A stretch of DNA of 24,049 bases from PWND01 sp964601515 (GTDB lineage: Bacteria; Bacteroidota; Bacteroidia; Bacteroidales; UBA7960), in assembly GCA_964601515.1 (NCBI GenBank), contig CAZRNU010000039.1:1-24049 (forward strand), written 5' to 3'. Shown here piece by piece: positions 15,281 to 22,372 of the stretch; the first letter of the stretch is position 1; every line of letters begins with the position of its first letter. The notes under the pieces were generated by a model. The model was not told where the DNA came from. It saw only the letters and a program-made list of their open reading frames with translations, and searched no databases. The position numbers and the translations under genes are program-made.

Positions 15281-16348
15281 CTACTTTCTAAAATCTACAT
15301 CAAAAATGTCTGCAAGCCATTCCCATGTATCATCTGCGTATACAATTACTAAGTCAGGATAATACTCGTCCCAAATATCATCATAGAATAATCTGTATTC
15401 AACTCTTCCGATAATCTGATTGTAAGCGGTATGTATCATTGCAACGGAGATATTGTTATTCATGCATGCAATATCATTTTCAGTGCATAAATCCGTATCC
15501 ATAACATTAACAAAACCTTCTAATCTAATCGGACTTACCTGATAATGTCCTGAAATCTTAACAATATTTTCTTTGTCTGTTGTTAATTGTACGGAAATAT
15601 TGTAGCTCATTATAACTGTATTATTCTCTTTGAATGAAAATGTGCTGTTATAATTTGCTCCACTTACGCTTTCAGACATTGTTATTGTATATGGAGGCAT
15701 ATTAATTGTAACTGACATACTTGTTGGTGCACCATCTGCATCAAATGTTGCTGAGTAAGTCATTGCAAAACATTCAACACTATAAGCTATTAATTCTATT
15801 TCAAACATTGTTGGTAGTTCTTCTTCTTCAATTAGCGTATATTGATAATTGGTAATAGTCATAGTCGCATTCCATCCGCCACTATAAAAATCTTCATCAT
15901 CTGCAGGAAAAATAAACTGTAGATAAGAAACTCCGGCATTTATTAAATCAAAATCTTCAGTTGTGTAGTTGTATTTATAAACACCACCAACTTTGGGATC
16001 TGGTTCGTTAGTGTTTTTTAAAGAGAACTGACTTTTTATAATATTCTTAACGTTAGAGGGTTTTAGCTTTTCCATTCCTCTAAGGGAGGGTTTCAAGTTT
16101 GTTTTCCAATCTTCTTCTCCTACATTTGAGATATTTGCGAAAAAATCAAGAGTAGTTGCTGCTTGTGAAGCCATAACCTCATCCATTTTCCCTGTTATTT
16201 CCTGACTTGCACTTCTGATTTCAACTTTTGCAGTTTCAGCGGGCATATTTGTTAGGGGATTATTAACTGGATCTTTCTTGCATCCGGAAATGTATAATAA
16301 TGAGGCTGTTACAAATAATAACAAAAATGCATAAATTGTTTTTTTCAT
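15281..16348 (-). CDS. Uncharacterised lipoprotein (paralogue A)
   Basis: A 355-residue lipoprotein with signal peptide and lipobox ISGC (C23), then KKDP and a linker. I do not recognise a domain. The region from about 130 to 280 is rich in alternating hydrophobic and polar residues (SMSVTINM, YTITMSES), suggesting beta-strands and a barrel or sandwich. Two cysteines near 290-300 (DLCTEN, IACMNN) may form a disulfide. Its C-terminal block (IGRVEYRLFYDD ... DLVIVYADDTWEWLAD) resembles that of the lipoprotein at 17319-18308, with a shared D-x-V-x-Y-x-D-x-[TS]-x-E-[WY] pattern, so the two are probably distant paralogues. It has a good upstream promoter and a shared terminator, so it is likely monocistronic. 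Confidence 0.75.
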   Translation of the reverse strand: MKKTIYAFLLLFVTASLLYISGCKKDPVNNPLTNMPAETAKVEIRSASQEITGKMDEVMASQAATTLDFFANISNVGEEDWKTNLKPSLRGMEKLKPSNVKNIIKSQFSLKNTNEPDPKVGGVYKYNYTTEDFDLINAGVSYLQFIFPADDEDFYSGGWNATMTITNYQYTLIEEEELPTMFEIELIAYSVECFAMTYSATFDADGAPTSMSVTINMPPYTITMSESVSGANYNSTFSFKENNTVIMSYNISVQLTTDKENIVKISGHYQVSPIRLEGFVNVMDTDLCTENDIACMNNNISVAMIHTAYNQIIGRVEYRLFYDDIWDEYYPDLVIVYADDTWEWLADIFDVDFRK

Positions 16349-16584
16349 AATTTGTTGAACTTTTAGTTTATATATAATTGTGACTTACAAAATTAATATT
16401 CTAAATAGAATTAGGCAAATAAATTAGGCCATGATTGTGTCAGCTTTTTAAGTGAAAAATTTAACAAGGCAAATTATTGTATTACAAGCATGATTCTACC
16501 TATGCTATCACCTTCTTACAAATATAAAAAGAAGTAAACAGGTGAAACTAAAAGTATTATTTTTACAGTTCTAATTCCTAAAAA
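16349..16584. other. Divergent intergenic region, 236 bases
   Basis: Lies between the divergently transcribed lipoprotein A (minus) and YiiX-like gene (plus). It holds the minus-strand promoter at 16388-16419. I could not find an equally good plus-strand promoter; the 40 bases before 16585 are AT-rich without TAnnTTTG. There is no ORF. Confidence 0.5.
16388..16419 (-). promoter_or_regulatory. Promoter of lipoprotein A (TTTG - N20 - TAATTTTG)
   Basis: On the minus strand TTTG (16419-16416), 20 bases, then TAATTTTG (16395-16388). Both boxes and the spacing fit the Bacteroidota primary sigma factor consensus. The transcript would start about 33 bases before the ATG at 16348. Confidence 0.65.
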
Positions 16585-17322
16585 ATGAAAAGATTTAAGC
16601 CATTGACACTAATCATTGCACTCTTAATGTATTTTGCATTCTCTTGCTCAACAGATATTGAGTCTGATAATACAGAGAATTTGGACCATTTTCCATGGGC
16701 TTATGAAGGTATTTCTGAGCTAAGAAGGGGAGATATTATTGTGAAAGCCAACAGCAATTTTTTTCCGGCAACTTCTTTTGTTGAAAATGGATGGAAAGCA
16801 GGACATGCGGCAATTGTAATTCAGGGTTTCGAATGCGAAAATACTGACAGTTTACTTGCTAATACCGTGATTTTTGAGTCTCATTCAAGACCTTTGCCTA
16901 GAAATCATCAACTTAGGGAGGTAAAGGCCATTGATATTAATAAAAATCCATTCCTTCATAATGATAGTTTTACTGATAAATATAAAGGGAGTCGCTACCG
17001 TTTAAGATTAGAGTTATCTACTAATCAGATAGATTCGATTATCAGTTTTATAACAAACCAAAAAGGCAGTTTCTCTAGCTGGAATGCAATTAAAAGATAT
17101 CCAAACAGTATGGAGATCAGGGAGCATGTTGATTCTGCTTATAGAGAAAATTGGGCAGATAATACTCACTGGTATTGTTCATTGCTGATTTGGCAAGCCG
17201 TATTATATGCAACCGGAATAGACTTAGATGCCAATGCCGGATATTTTGTTTATCCTAACGACTTAATTATGAGTTCTTTTTTTGATAATAAAGACAACCA
17301 TAAGGGGAGAGCGCGTTTCTAA
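16585..17322 (+). CDS. YiiX-like permuted NlpC/P60 (papain-fold) lipoprotein
   Basis: A 245-residue lipoprotein with lipobox-like FAFSC (C21) and an acidic stretch after it (STDIESD), which in some Bacteroidota favours surface display. The rest fits the circularly permuted NlpC/P60 group of YiiX/YebB-type cysteine hydrolases: an opening RRGDIIV (47-53), the catalytic His74 in GHAAIVI, a possible third polar residue Glu98 in VIFESHS, and the catalytic Cys208 in WYCSLLIWQA near the C terminus. Relatives cleave amide, thioester or ester bonds in peptides or lipids; the substrate here is unknown. It is flanked by two related lipoprotein genes on the opposite strand, and its stop overlaps the stop of the downstream one by four bases. 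Confidence 0.8.
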   Translation: MKRFKPLTLIIALLMYFAFSCSTDIESDNTENLDHFPWAYEGISELRRGDIIVKANSNFFPATSFVENGWKAGHAAIVIQGFECENTDSLLANTVIFESHSRPLPRNHQLREVKAIDINKNPFLHNDSFTDKYKGSRYRLRLELSTNQIDSIISFITNQKGSFSSWNAIKRYPNSMEIREHVDSAYRENWADNTHWYCSLLIWQAVLYATGIDLDANAGYFVYPNDLIMSSFFDNKDNHKGRARF

Positions 17323-18308
17323 ATTTTTATTGACATAATTCTTCTTATGCTTATAAGAAAATCGTCGACATATTCGTAACTACCATCTTTGTAATACACT
17401 ACAAAATCAAGTTTATCGCTTTTAGGTCTAGTTTTGAGCTTTACTATTCCTACAGTTTTTCCATCTGATTTAGAGTATATCTTAATCCTGGAATTCTTGT
17501 TAAAATCAGATACATAATCAAATGAATTCCTACCTATACCTTTGTTGTATACATTGATATCTATTATTAATGGAAACAATTCAACTTTCATTAAAAGCTT
17601 ATTTATATAATATGACACTTCATCTTCAAAACCAAGATTTGCATCTACATTCCATGTTAGTATTTGTCCTGATGAGCCACTTATCAATATTTCGCATTTC
17701 AGTTTACCTGATTTTTTCCTGAGCTTTGTAGACATGTTTATTGAAATATCGTATTCATCAAATTTGGCCTTAAAGTCAATTGCTAAAGGCATACCGTAAT
17801 TTACTTCTGCATAATGATTTATTTCCATTGCTTGCTTACTGCCAATATACATTACAGCTTGTAATGAAGTAGGGATATTGAAATTGCTGGATGTTGATTT
17901 TGCATCGTATTCAACTACAATTAAACGAACATCGGCATTTCTATTTACAGCGTCTTTAAAAACTAAAACTAATGAATCGGAATCTGCTTTTTTTTCAAAC
18001 TCATTGTTTTCAACATTATGCTCGAATATTCCTTTATGTTCATTAAAGTTATACTCAACAGTATCTGTAATTTCTGAATCGCTGGTTAGTAAAAACGGAA
18101 GTGGAATTTTATTTATGGTCTGCAATTTCCTAAGTGCTAAATAGGGTCTGGTTTCAACAAGTTTGTCGTGCAACCTGATTATTTCATTATCAAATGCTTT
18201 CAAATGAGATGAAGCCTCGTGCTTATCCATTTGATTAGTGCATGACAAAAGAAATAACACAAACGTACTTGATACTATTAAAATGAAAATAAAGTGATTG
18301 AATTTCAT
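17319..18308 (-). CDS. Uncharacterised lipoprotein (paralogue B)
   Basis: A 329-residue lipoprotein with lipobox FLLSC (C23). I recognise no named domain. Segments in the middle (IPTSLQAVMYIGSKQAMEIN, then IDFKAKFDEYDISINMS) appear to align with paralogue A (LPTMFEIELIAYSVECFAMT, then MSVTINMPPYTITMSES). Its C-terminal block GIVKLKTRPKSDKLDFVVYY with KDGSYEYVDD matches the C terminus of A. Similarity is low and was found by eye. It has no cysteine pair like that of A. It is convergent with the YiiX-like gene, stops overlapping by four bases, and has a -7 box upstream identical to that of A. Confidence 0.72.
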   Translation of the reverse strand: MKFNHFIFILIVSSTFVLFLLSCTNQMDKHEASSHLKAFDNEIIRLHDKLVETRPYLALRKLQTINKIPLPFLLTSDSEITDTVEYNFNEHKGIFEHNVENNEFEKKADSDSLVLVFKDAVNRNADVRLIVVEYDAKSTSSNFNIPTSLQAVMYIGSKQAMEINHYAEVNYGMPLAIDFKAKFDEYDISINMSTKLRKKSGKLKCEILISGSSGQILTWNVDANLGFEDEVSYYINKLLMKVELFPLIIDINVYNKGIGRNSFDYVSDFNKNSRIKIYSKSDGKTVGIVKLKTRPKSDKLDFVVYYKDGSYEYVDDFLISIRRIMSIKI

Positions 18309-18329
18309 AATTATGAAAATTTAATTCCG

Positions 18330-18337
18330 CAAAATTA
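18330..18337 (-). promoter_or_regulatory. -7 box TAATTTTG of lipoprotein B
   Basis: CAAAATTA (then AT) 22 bases before the ATG, TAATTTTG on the minus strand; same word as upstream of lipoprotein A. The -33 region has no clear TTG. Confidence 0.4.
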
Positions 18338-18459
18338 ATTAAATAAACTCTTAAAACACTTAATTATCAGGCATTTTTCAAAAAAGATTATTAGTGGATT
18401 AAACTTTCTTTCAAAAACTTCATCAAAGAAATAAAGATGTTTAATTAAAACTTAAAACA

Positions 18460-18948
18460 ATGAAAACTTCAAGAATTATATCTGCATTATTTATAGCAGG
18501 ATTATTATTAATGATGGCTTCGACGGAAGCAAACGCGCAAAGAGGCAGATCAAATGCAAGAAGTGCATCAATTGAAGATGCACCCGGAACATTTGAGCCA
18601 AGGGATTTTTGCAGCAATATTCCTAATATTACTGAAGAGCAACGTGCGAAGATTAATGAACTTAGAACAGTCCACTTGAAAGATGCCACTCAGCACAGAA
18701 ACAAAATGGCCGAACTAAGAGCTCGTAAAAGAACATTAATGTCGGGCGAAAGAGTTGATTTAAAAGAAATTGACAAAATTATTGACGAAATGTCGGCATT
18801 GCAAAATGCTCAAATGAAGTCGAGAGCAAAACATCATCAGGAAATTAGAAATCTGTTAACAGAAGAGCAAAGAGTGTTTTTTGATGCTCGTGGTCAGCAA
18901 GGTGATAGAAAAATGATGAAAAAAGGTCAAAGAAGAATGCATAGATAG
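18460..18948 (+). CDS. Spy/CpxP-like periplasmic protein
   Basis: A 162-residue exported protein. The signal peptide is cleaved most likely after ANA (residue 26). The mature part is highly helical and charged, with two LTxxQ-type motifs, ITEEQRAKI (57-65) and LTEEQRVFF (133-141), spaced as in Spy/CpxP-family proteins. It ends in a very basic tail (KMMKKGQRRMHR). Spy is an ATP-independent periplasmic chaperone and CpxP a stress-sensor inhibitor; Bacteroidota relatives are often found with sigma/anti-sigma genes, but none is adjacent here. It is monocistronic, closed by the terminator at 18979-19014. The exact role (chaperone, metal sensor or inhibitor) is undetermined. Confidence 0.82.
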   Translation: MKTSRIISALFIAGLLLMMASTEANAQRGRSNARSASIEDAPGTFEPRDFCSNIPNITEEQRAKINELRTVHLKDATQHRNKMAELRARKRTLMSGERVDLKEIDKIIDEMSALQNAQMKSRAKHHQEIRNLLTEEQRVFFDARGQQGDRKMMKKGQRRMHR

Positions 18949-18978
18949 GTTTGATGTTGTTATTTAATTAGTTTGTTT

Positions 18979-19014
18979 AACTGCCGGAGGGAATTATTCG
19001 TCCGGCAGTTTTGG
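18979..19014 (+). terminator. Intrinsic terminator after the Spy-like gene
   Basis: AACTGCCGGA (18979-18988) and TCCGGCAGTT (19001-19010) form a ten-base stem with a 12-base loop, followed by TTGGTTATTATTG. The T-tract is short and interrupted, but the GC-rich stem is strong. Confidence 0.82.
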
Positions 19015-19032
19015 TTATTATTGTTTATGATA

Positions 19033-19063
19033 TTGTTTTAACCAAAAAAAATTCTTTAGTTTG
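19033..19063 (+). promoter_or_regulatory. Candidate promoter of the symporter operon
   Basis: TTG (19033-19035), 21 bases, then TAGTTTG (19057-19063), one base short of TAnnTTTG. It sits between the preceding terminator and the ATG at 19080, and supports that ATG over the TTG at 19011, which lies within the terminator tail. Confidence 0.4.
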
Positions 19064-19079
19064 CAGAAAAATAATAGCT

Positions 19080-20543
19080 ATGGAACATCAAGGTATGATG
19101 CTAGGTATTATGATAACATACTTGGCTGTGATTACCGTAATTGGAATATATGTCGGACGAAAAGTTAAGTCCTCGAGCGACTATGCTATTAGTGGGAGAA
19201 ATCTTCCTGGCTGGGTAGCTGCATTATCAGAAAGAGCAACAGGTGAATCGGCATGGGCATTATTGGGGTTGCCCGGAGCAGCTTATGCTCTCGGACTTAC
19301 CGAAATGTGGACTGCCATTGGTTGTGCAATGGGTATTATTCTAAGTTGGTTGTTTCTTGCCCAAAAGATAAGGTCTGAAGCTGAGAAATATAAAGCTGAT
19401 ACATACATTGATTTCATTGCTAAAAGACATGGAAGCACAGGCCGGTATATTCAGATATTTGGTAGCATGTTTATTGCTTTTTTCTTCTTTTTTTATGTTG
19501 CAGCTCAATTTATTGGAGGGGGAAAAACAATAAATGAAATGTTTGGGCTTAATATTGGTATTGGAATACTGATTGTAGCTTTGTTTGTAATTCCCTATAC
19601 AATATACGGAGGCTTTAGAAGCGTTGCTTATACAGATGTATTACAGGCAATTATAATGATTGTAACTCTGGTTGTAGGGCCAATTGTTGGGATTTATTAC
19701 ATCTCAACTAATCCGGATGTTTTTGCCTCTACAATTCCACAGGCTATTCAGAAATCTGGTGAGGCATATTCAAATCTAACAGGCATGACGAAAGGATTTG
19801 GTTCGGGTATTATTATAGTTACCGGTCTAAGCTGGATGTTTGGATATTTGGGAGGTATGCCACAGCTTACTGTTAGATATATGGCAATAAAAAACCATAG
19901 CCAGGCTAAAAAGGCCAGAAACATTGCAATCAGTTGGACAGTTTTGGCTTATACAGGTGCACTATTGCTGGGATATATAGGTTTAGCCATTTTTGGTCCA
20001 AGATCGGCAGAACTTGTTGATGTTGAAACAGTTATGCCTGCGGTAATATTCAAAATCTTTCCTCCATTTATTGCCACTATCCTTGTAACAGGGGCTTTTG
20101 CTGCTATGATATCTACTGCTAATTCACTGTTAATTCTTACTTCAACTGAAATAAGCGAAAACATTGTAAATAACAATAAATACAGAAAAAAATTAACTGT
20201 TTCAAACCTTTTTGTATCAAGAAGTGTTACAGCTTTAATGGCAATTGCTGCTTTAGTTTTGGCTTATCTTACTAAAGATATTATGGTTTATAGTTTGGTT
20301 AAGTACGCCTGGGCGGGAATAGGGGATACTTTTTCCGTTATAACTATATTAACTCTGTTTTGGAAAAGGTTTCATGCCAAAGCAGCATTTTTAACTATGG
20401 TGGCGGGTTTTGTATTTACTGTAGTTTGGATTCAAACCGGAATGGAACAATACATTTCATGCTTGATAATGACTTTTGTTGTGGCTTTGTTTACTGCTGT
20501 TATATCAACTTTGATTTTTAAACAGAAAAAAATAACATCTTAA
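19080..20543 (+). CDS. Sodium:solute symporter (SSS family)
   Basis: A 487-residue inner-membrane transporter of the SSS family (PutP/SGLT), with about 13 membrane segments. The family landmarks are SDYAISGRNLPGWVAALS near residue 30, the ATGESAWALLGLPG stretch, YGGFRSVAYTDVLQAI near 185 and the sodium-site helix MISTANSLLILTSTEI near 350. The closest general type is PutP-like, but the substrate (amino acid, sugar, carboxylate) cannot be read from sequence. I start it at the ATG at 19080 rather than the upstream TTG at 19011, because the 23 extra residues are non-conserved and overlap a terminator. The radical SAM gene starts on its stop codon (TAATG). Confidence 0.92.
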   Translation: MEHQGMMLGIMITYLAVITVIGIYVGRKVKSSSDYAISGRNLPGWVAALSERATGESAWALLGLPGAAYALGLTEMWTAIGCAMGIILSWLFLAQKIRSEAEKYKADTYIDFIAKRHGSTGRYIQIFGSMFIAFFFFFYVAAQFIGGGKTINEMFGLNIGIGILIVALFVIPYTIYGGFRSVAYTDVLQAIIMIVTLVVGPIVGIYYISTNPDVFASTIPQAIQKSGEAYSNLTGMTKGFGSGIIIVTGLSWMFGYLGGMPQLTVRYMAIKNHSQAKKARNIAISWTVLAYTGALLLGYIGLAIFGPRSAELVDVETVMPAVIFKIFPPFIATILVTGAFAAMISTANSLLILTSTEISENIVNNNKYRKKLTVSNLFVSRSVTALMAIAALVLAYLTKDIMVYSLVKYAWAGIGDTFSVITILTLFWKRFHAKAAFLTMVAGFVFTVVWIQTGMEQYISCLIMTFVVALFTAVISTLIFKQKKITS

Positions 20544-21544
20544 TGAGATTCTATAAAATTCCTGTCTTTCTGGCGAATGAAGCTTGTCCTAATAAATGTG
20601 TGTTTTGCAACCAATACGCAGTTGCAAGCCTAGATAAAATTCCTCTTCCGCACGAGCTACCTGCGTTATTTGAAAAGCATTTCCAAACATTTAAAAAAGT
20701 AGATAGTAATATTGAAGTTGCTTTTTTTGGAGGAAATTTTACCGGTATTGATAGGGAATTGCAGAAAAAGTATCTTGAAGTTGCTGTTAAATATTTAGAC
20801 ATGGGCAAGATTCATGGAATCAGAATAAGCACCAGACCTGACTTTATTGACCATGAGAAACTTATGTTCATTAAGTCGATGGGGGTTTCTGCTATCGAAC
20901 TTGGAACTCAATCAATGGATGAAAATGTTTTGAATGTATGTCGGAGAAATCATACAGGATTGGATTCTGAAAATGCTGCCAAATTAATAAAAGATTTTGG
21001 GTTTGAACTTGGCATGCAAATGATGACAGGACTACCAGGTGATACCGAAGAAAAAAGTATTAACACCGCGAAAGAAATAATCAGGCTGGGAGCACAAACT
21101 ACGAGAATTTATCCATGTCTTGTTGTTAGGGGAACTGAACTTGAAATGATGTATAAAAGGGGAGAGTATAAGCCGCAAACACTCGATGAAGCGATAAAAC
21201 TAACAGCAAAGCTTGTCGGTCTTTTTGAGGATGCAAATGTTAATGTGTTAAGGGTTGGATTACATCCAAGTGAAGGATTTATAAGAGGAGAGGAATTAGT
21301 TGACGGACCTTTTCATCCGGCATTTGGAGAATTGGTTAGATCAGTAATGTGGTTTAATAATTTCAAAAAAGCAGATTTCCCTGATTCAAAATCAATCTGT
21401 ATTACAGTAAATCCCAAAAGTATTAACTCTGCAATCGGACATAGTGGATGTAATAAGATTTGGTTGAAAAAGAAATTTTCAAATGTTATATTTAAAACAG
21501 ACAATTCTGTTGGTATTAAAGAGTTTTATGTTGATCCTTGTTGA
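20543..21544 (+). CDS. Elp3-like radical SAM protein without acetyltransferase domain
   Basis: A 333-residue radical SAM enzyme. The cluster-binding CxxxCxxC is at Cys15, Cys19 and Cys22 (CPNKCVFC). It continues with FFGGNFTGI, IRISTRPDFI, AIELGTQSMD, MMTGLPGDTEE and RIYPCLVVRGTELE, the run typical of Elp3-type SAM domains. Elp3 also has a GNAT acetyltransferase domain for tRNA wobble-uridine modification; here that domain is missing and about 70 residues of other sequence close the protein. Related stand-alone proteins occur in Firmicutes and Bacteroidota with unknown substrate. It overlaps the symporter gene by one base and the next gene by 17, so the latter is a likely partner. Confidence 0.87.
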   Translation: MRFYKIPVFLANEACPNKCVFCNQYAVASLDKIPLPHELPALFEKHFQTFKKVDSNIEVAFFGGNFTGIDRELQKKYLEVAVKYLDMGKIHGIRISTRPDFIDHEKLMFIKSMGVSAIELGTQSMDENVLNVCRRNHTGLDSENAAKLIKDFGFELGMQMMTGLPGDTEEKSINTAKEIIRLGAQTTRIYPCLVVRGTELEMMYKRGEYKPQTLDEAIKLTAKLVGLFEDANVNVLRVGLHPSEGFIRGEELVDGPFHPAFGELVRSVMWFNNFKKADFPDSKSICITVNPKSINSAIGHSGCNKIWLKKKFSNVIFKTDNSVGIKEFYVDPC

Positions 21545-22211
21545 TAAAAAGATTCCACAAAAGGCACTTCACAAACTATCTGAGTATGGTGATGTAATAC
21601 TATTTGAAACAAACGGTATAACATACGATGCAATTAGCGGGCATCCTGATATTTTCTTTTGTCAAACTCCTGATAATCTTATTGTTGCTCCAAATACACC
21701 TCAGGAATATGTAGATATTTTATTAAATAATGACATTAAATTTACATTTGGCAACAAACATGTGGGTAAAAAATATCCTGAAACAGCGATCTATAATGCC
21801 TTGATAACTAACAAAATTGTTCTACACAATACATCAATTACCGATTATAAAATTCTTCAAAACAATAAAGACAAACAAGTTATAAATGTAAATCAAGGTT
21901 ATTCCAGATGTAATTGCATAGTTGTCAACGAACACTATATAACATCAGATGTATCTATTAGTAAAGCTCTTGTAAAGAATGGTCACGTTGTTACATATGT
22001 AAATCCAGAGAGGGTTTATTTAAAGCATTTCAAACATGGATTCTTTGGAGGGTGTTGTGGTGTATTTGGCAGCAAGTTGTTTTTATGCGGCTCATTAAAC
22101 TATTTAAATCCTGAAGAAGCAAAAACCATTTCTAATATTCCGGGAATAGAATTGATTCAATTAGCCGAAGAAGGACTTTTTGATGTTGGAGGAATATTGT
22201 TCCTACAATAA
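21528..22211 (+). CDS. Probable pentein (GME-fold) protein, DUF6873-like
   Basis: A 227-residue cytoplasmic protein. I chose the ATG at 21528 (MLILVDKKIP); an in-frame ATG at 21483 would add 15 residues deep inside the radical SAM gene. Repeated short beta-alpha units with conserved-looking motifs are seen: GHPDIFFCQ, FGNKHVGKKYPETAIYNAL, NQGYSRCNCIVV with TSDVSI after it, and FFGGCCGVFGSKLFLCGSL. From memory this resembles the uncharacterised DUF6873 group of guanidino-group-modifying-enzyme (pentein) fold, but I cannot confirm it. Several cysteines (SRCNC, GGCC) might be catalytic or bind metal. Its 17-base overlap with the radical SAM gene implies translational coupling. Confidence 0.65.
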   Translation: MLILVDKKIPQKALHKLSEYGDVILFETNGITYDAISGHPDIFFCQTPDNLIVAPNTPQEYVDILLNNDIKFTFGNKHVGKKYPETAIYNALITNKIVLHNTSITDYKILQNNKDKQVINVNQGYSRCNCIVVNEHYITSDVSISKALVKNGHVVTYVNPERVYLKHFKHGFFGGCCGVFGSKLFLCGSLNYLNPEEAKTISNIPGIELIQLAEEGLFDVGGILFLQ

Positions 22212-22333
22212 ATTATATGTCGCCGAGAATCGCATATTTAGTTTTTATTTTACTGTAGTTAGGAATATTGGGAAAATAAAGGTTGCAGATATTTTATCCC
22301 CAAACAGTATTTTTATTTTCACCTTTAAAATAA

Positions 22334-22341
22334 TATATTTG
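22334..22341 (+). promoter_or_regulatory. -7 box TATATTTG of the TPR gene
   Basis: An exact TAnnTTTG match 31 bases before the ATG at 22373. The -33 region (about 22311-22320) is T-rich but lacks a clear TTG. It suggests the TPR gene is transcribed separately from the symporter group. Confidence 0.5.
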
Positions 22342-22372
22342 TAAAGTAATAATATATAAATATTGTTAATAG

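Noticed and set aside
16509..16544. Imperfect inverted repeat (CACCT/AGGTG and CTTCTT/AAGAAG) upstream of the YiiX-like gene
   Set aside because: The arms are short and interrupted; expected by chance in this base composition.
17342..17359. Hairpin TTCTTAT-GCTT-ATAAGAA as a terminator of the YiiX-like gene
   Set aside because: The stem is AT-rich and has no T-tract on either strand; it lies in the coding region of lipoprotein B.
19011..19079. TTG start at 19011 for the symporter
   Set aside because: It overlaps the tail of the preceding terminator, and the extra 23 residues are charged and unlike the family N terminus.
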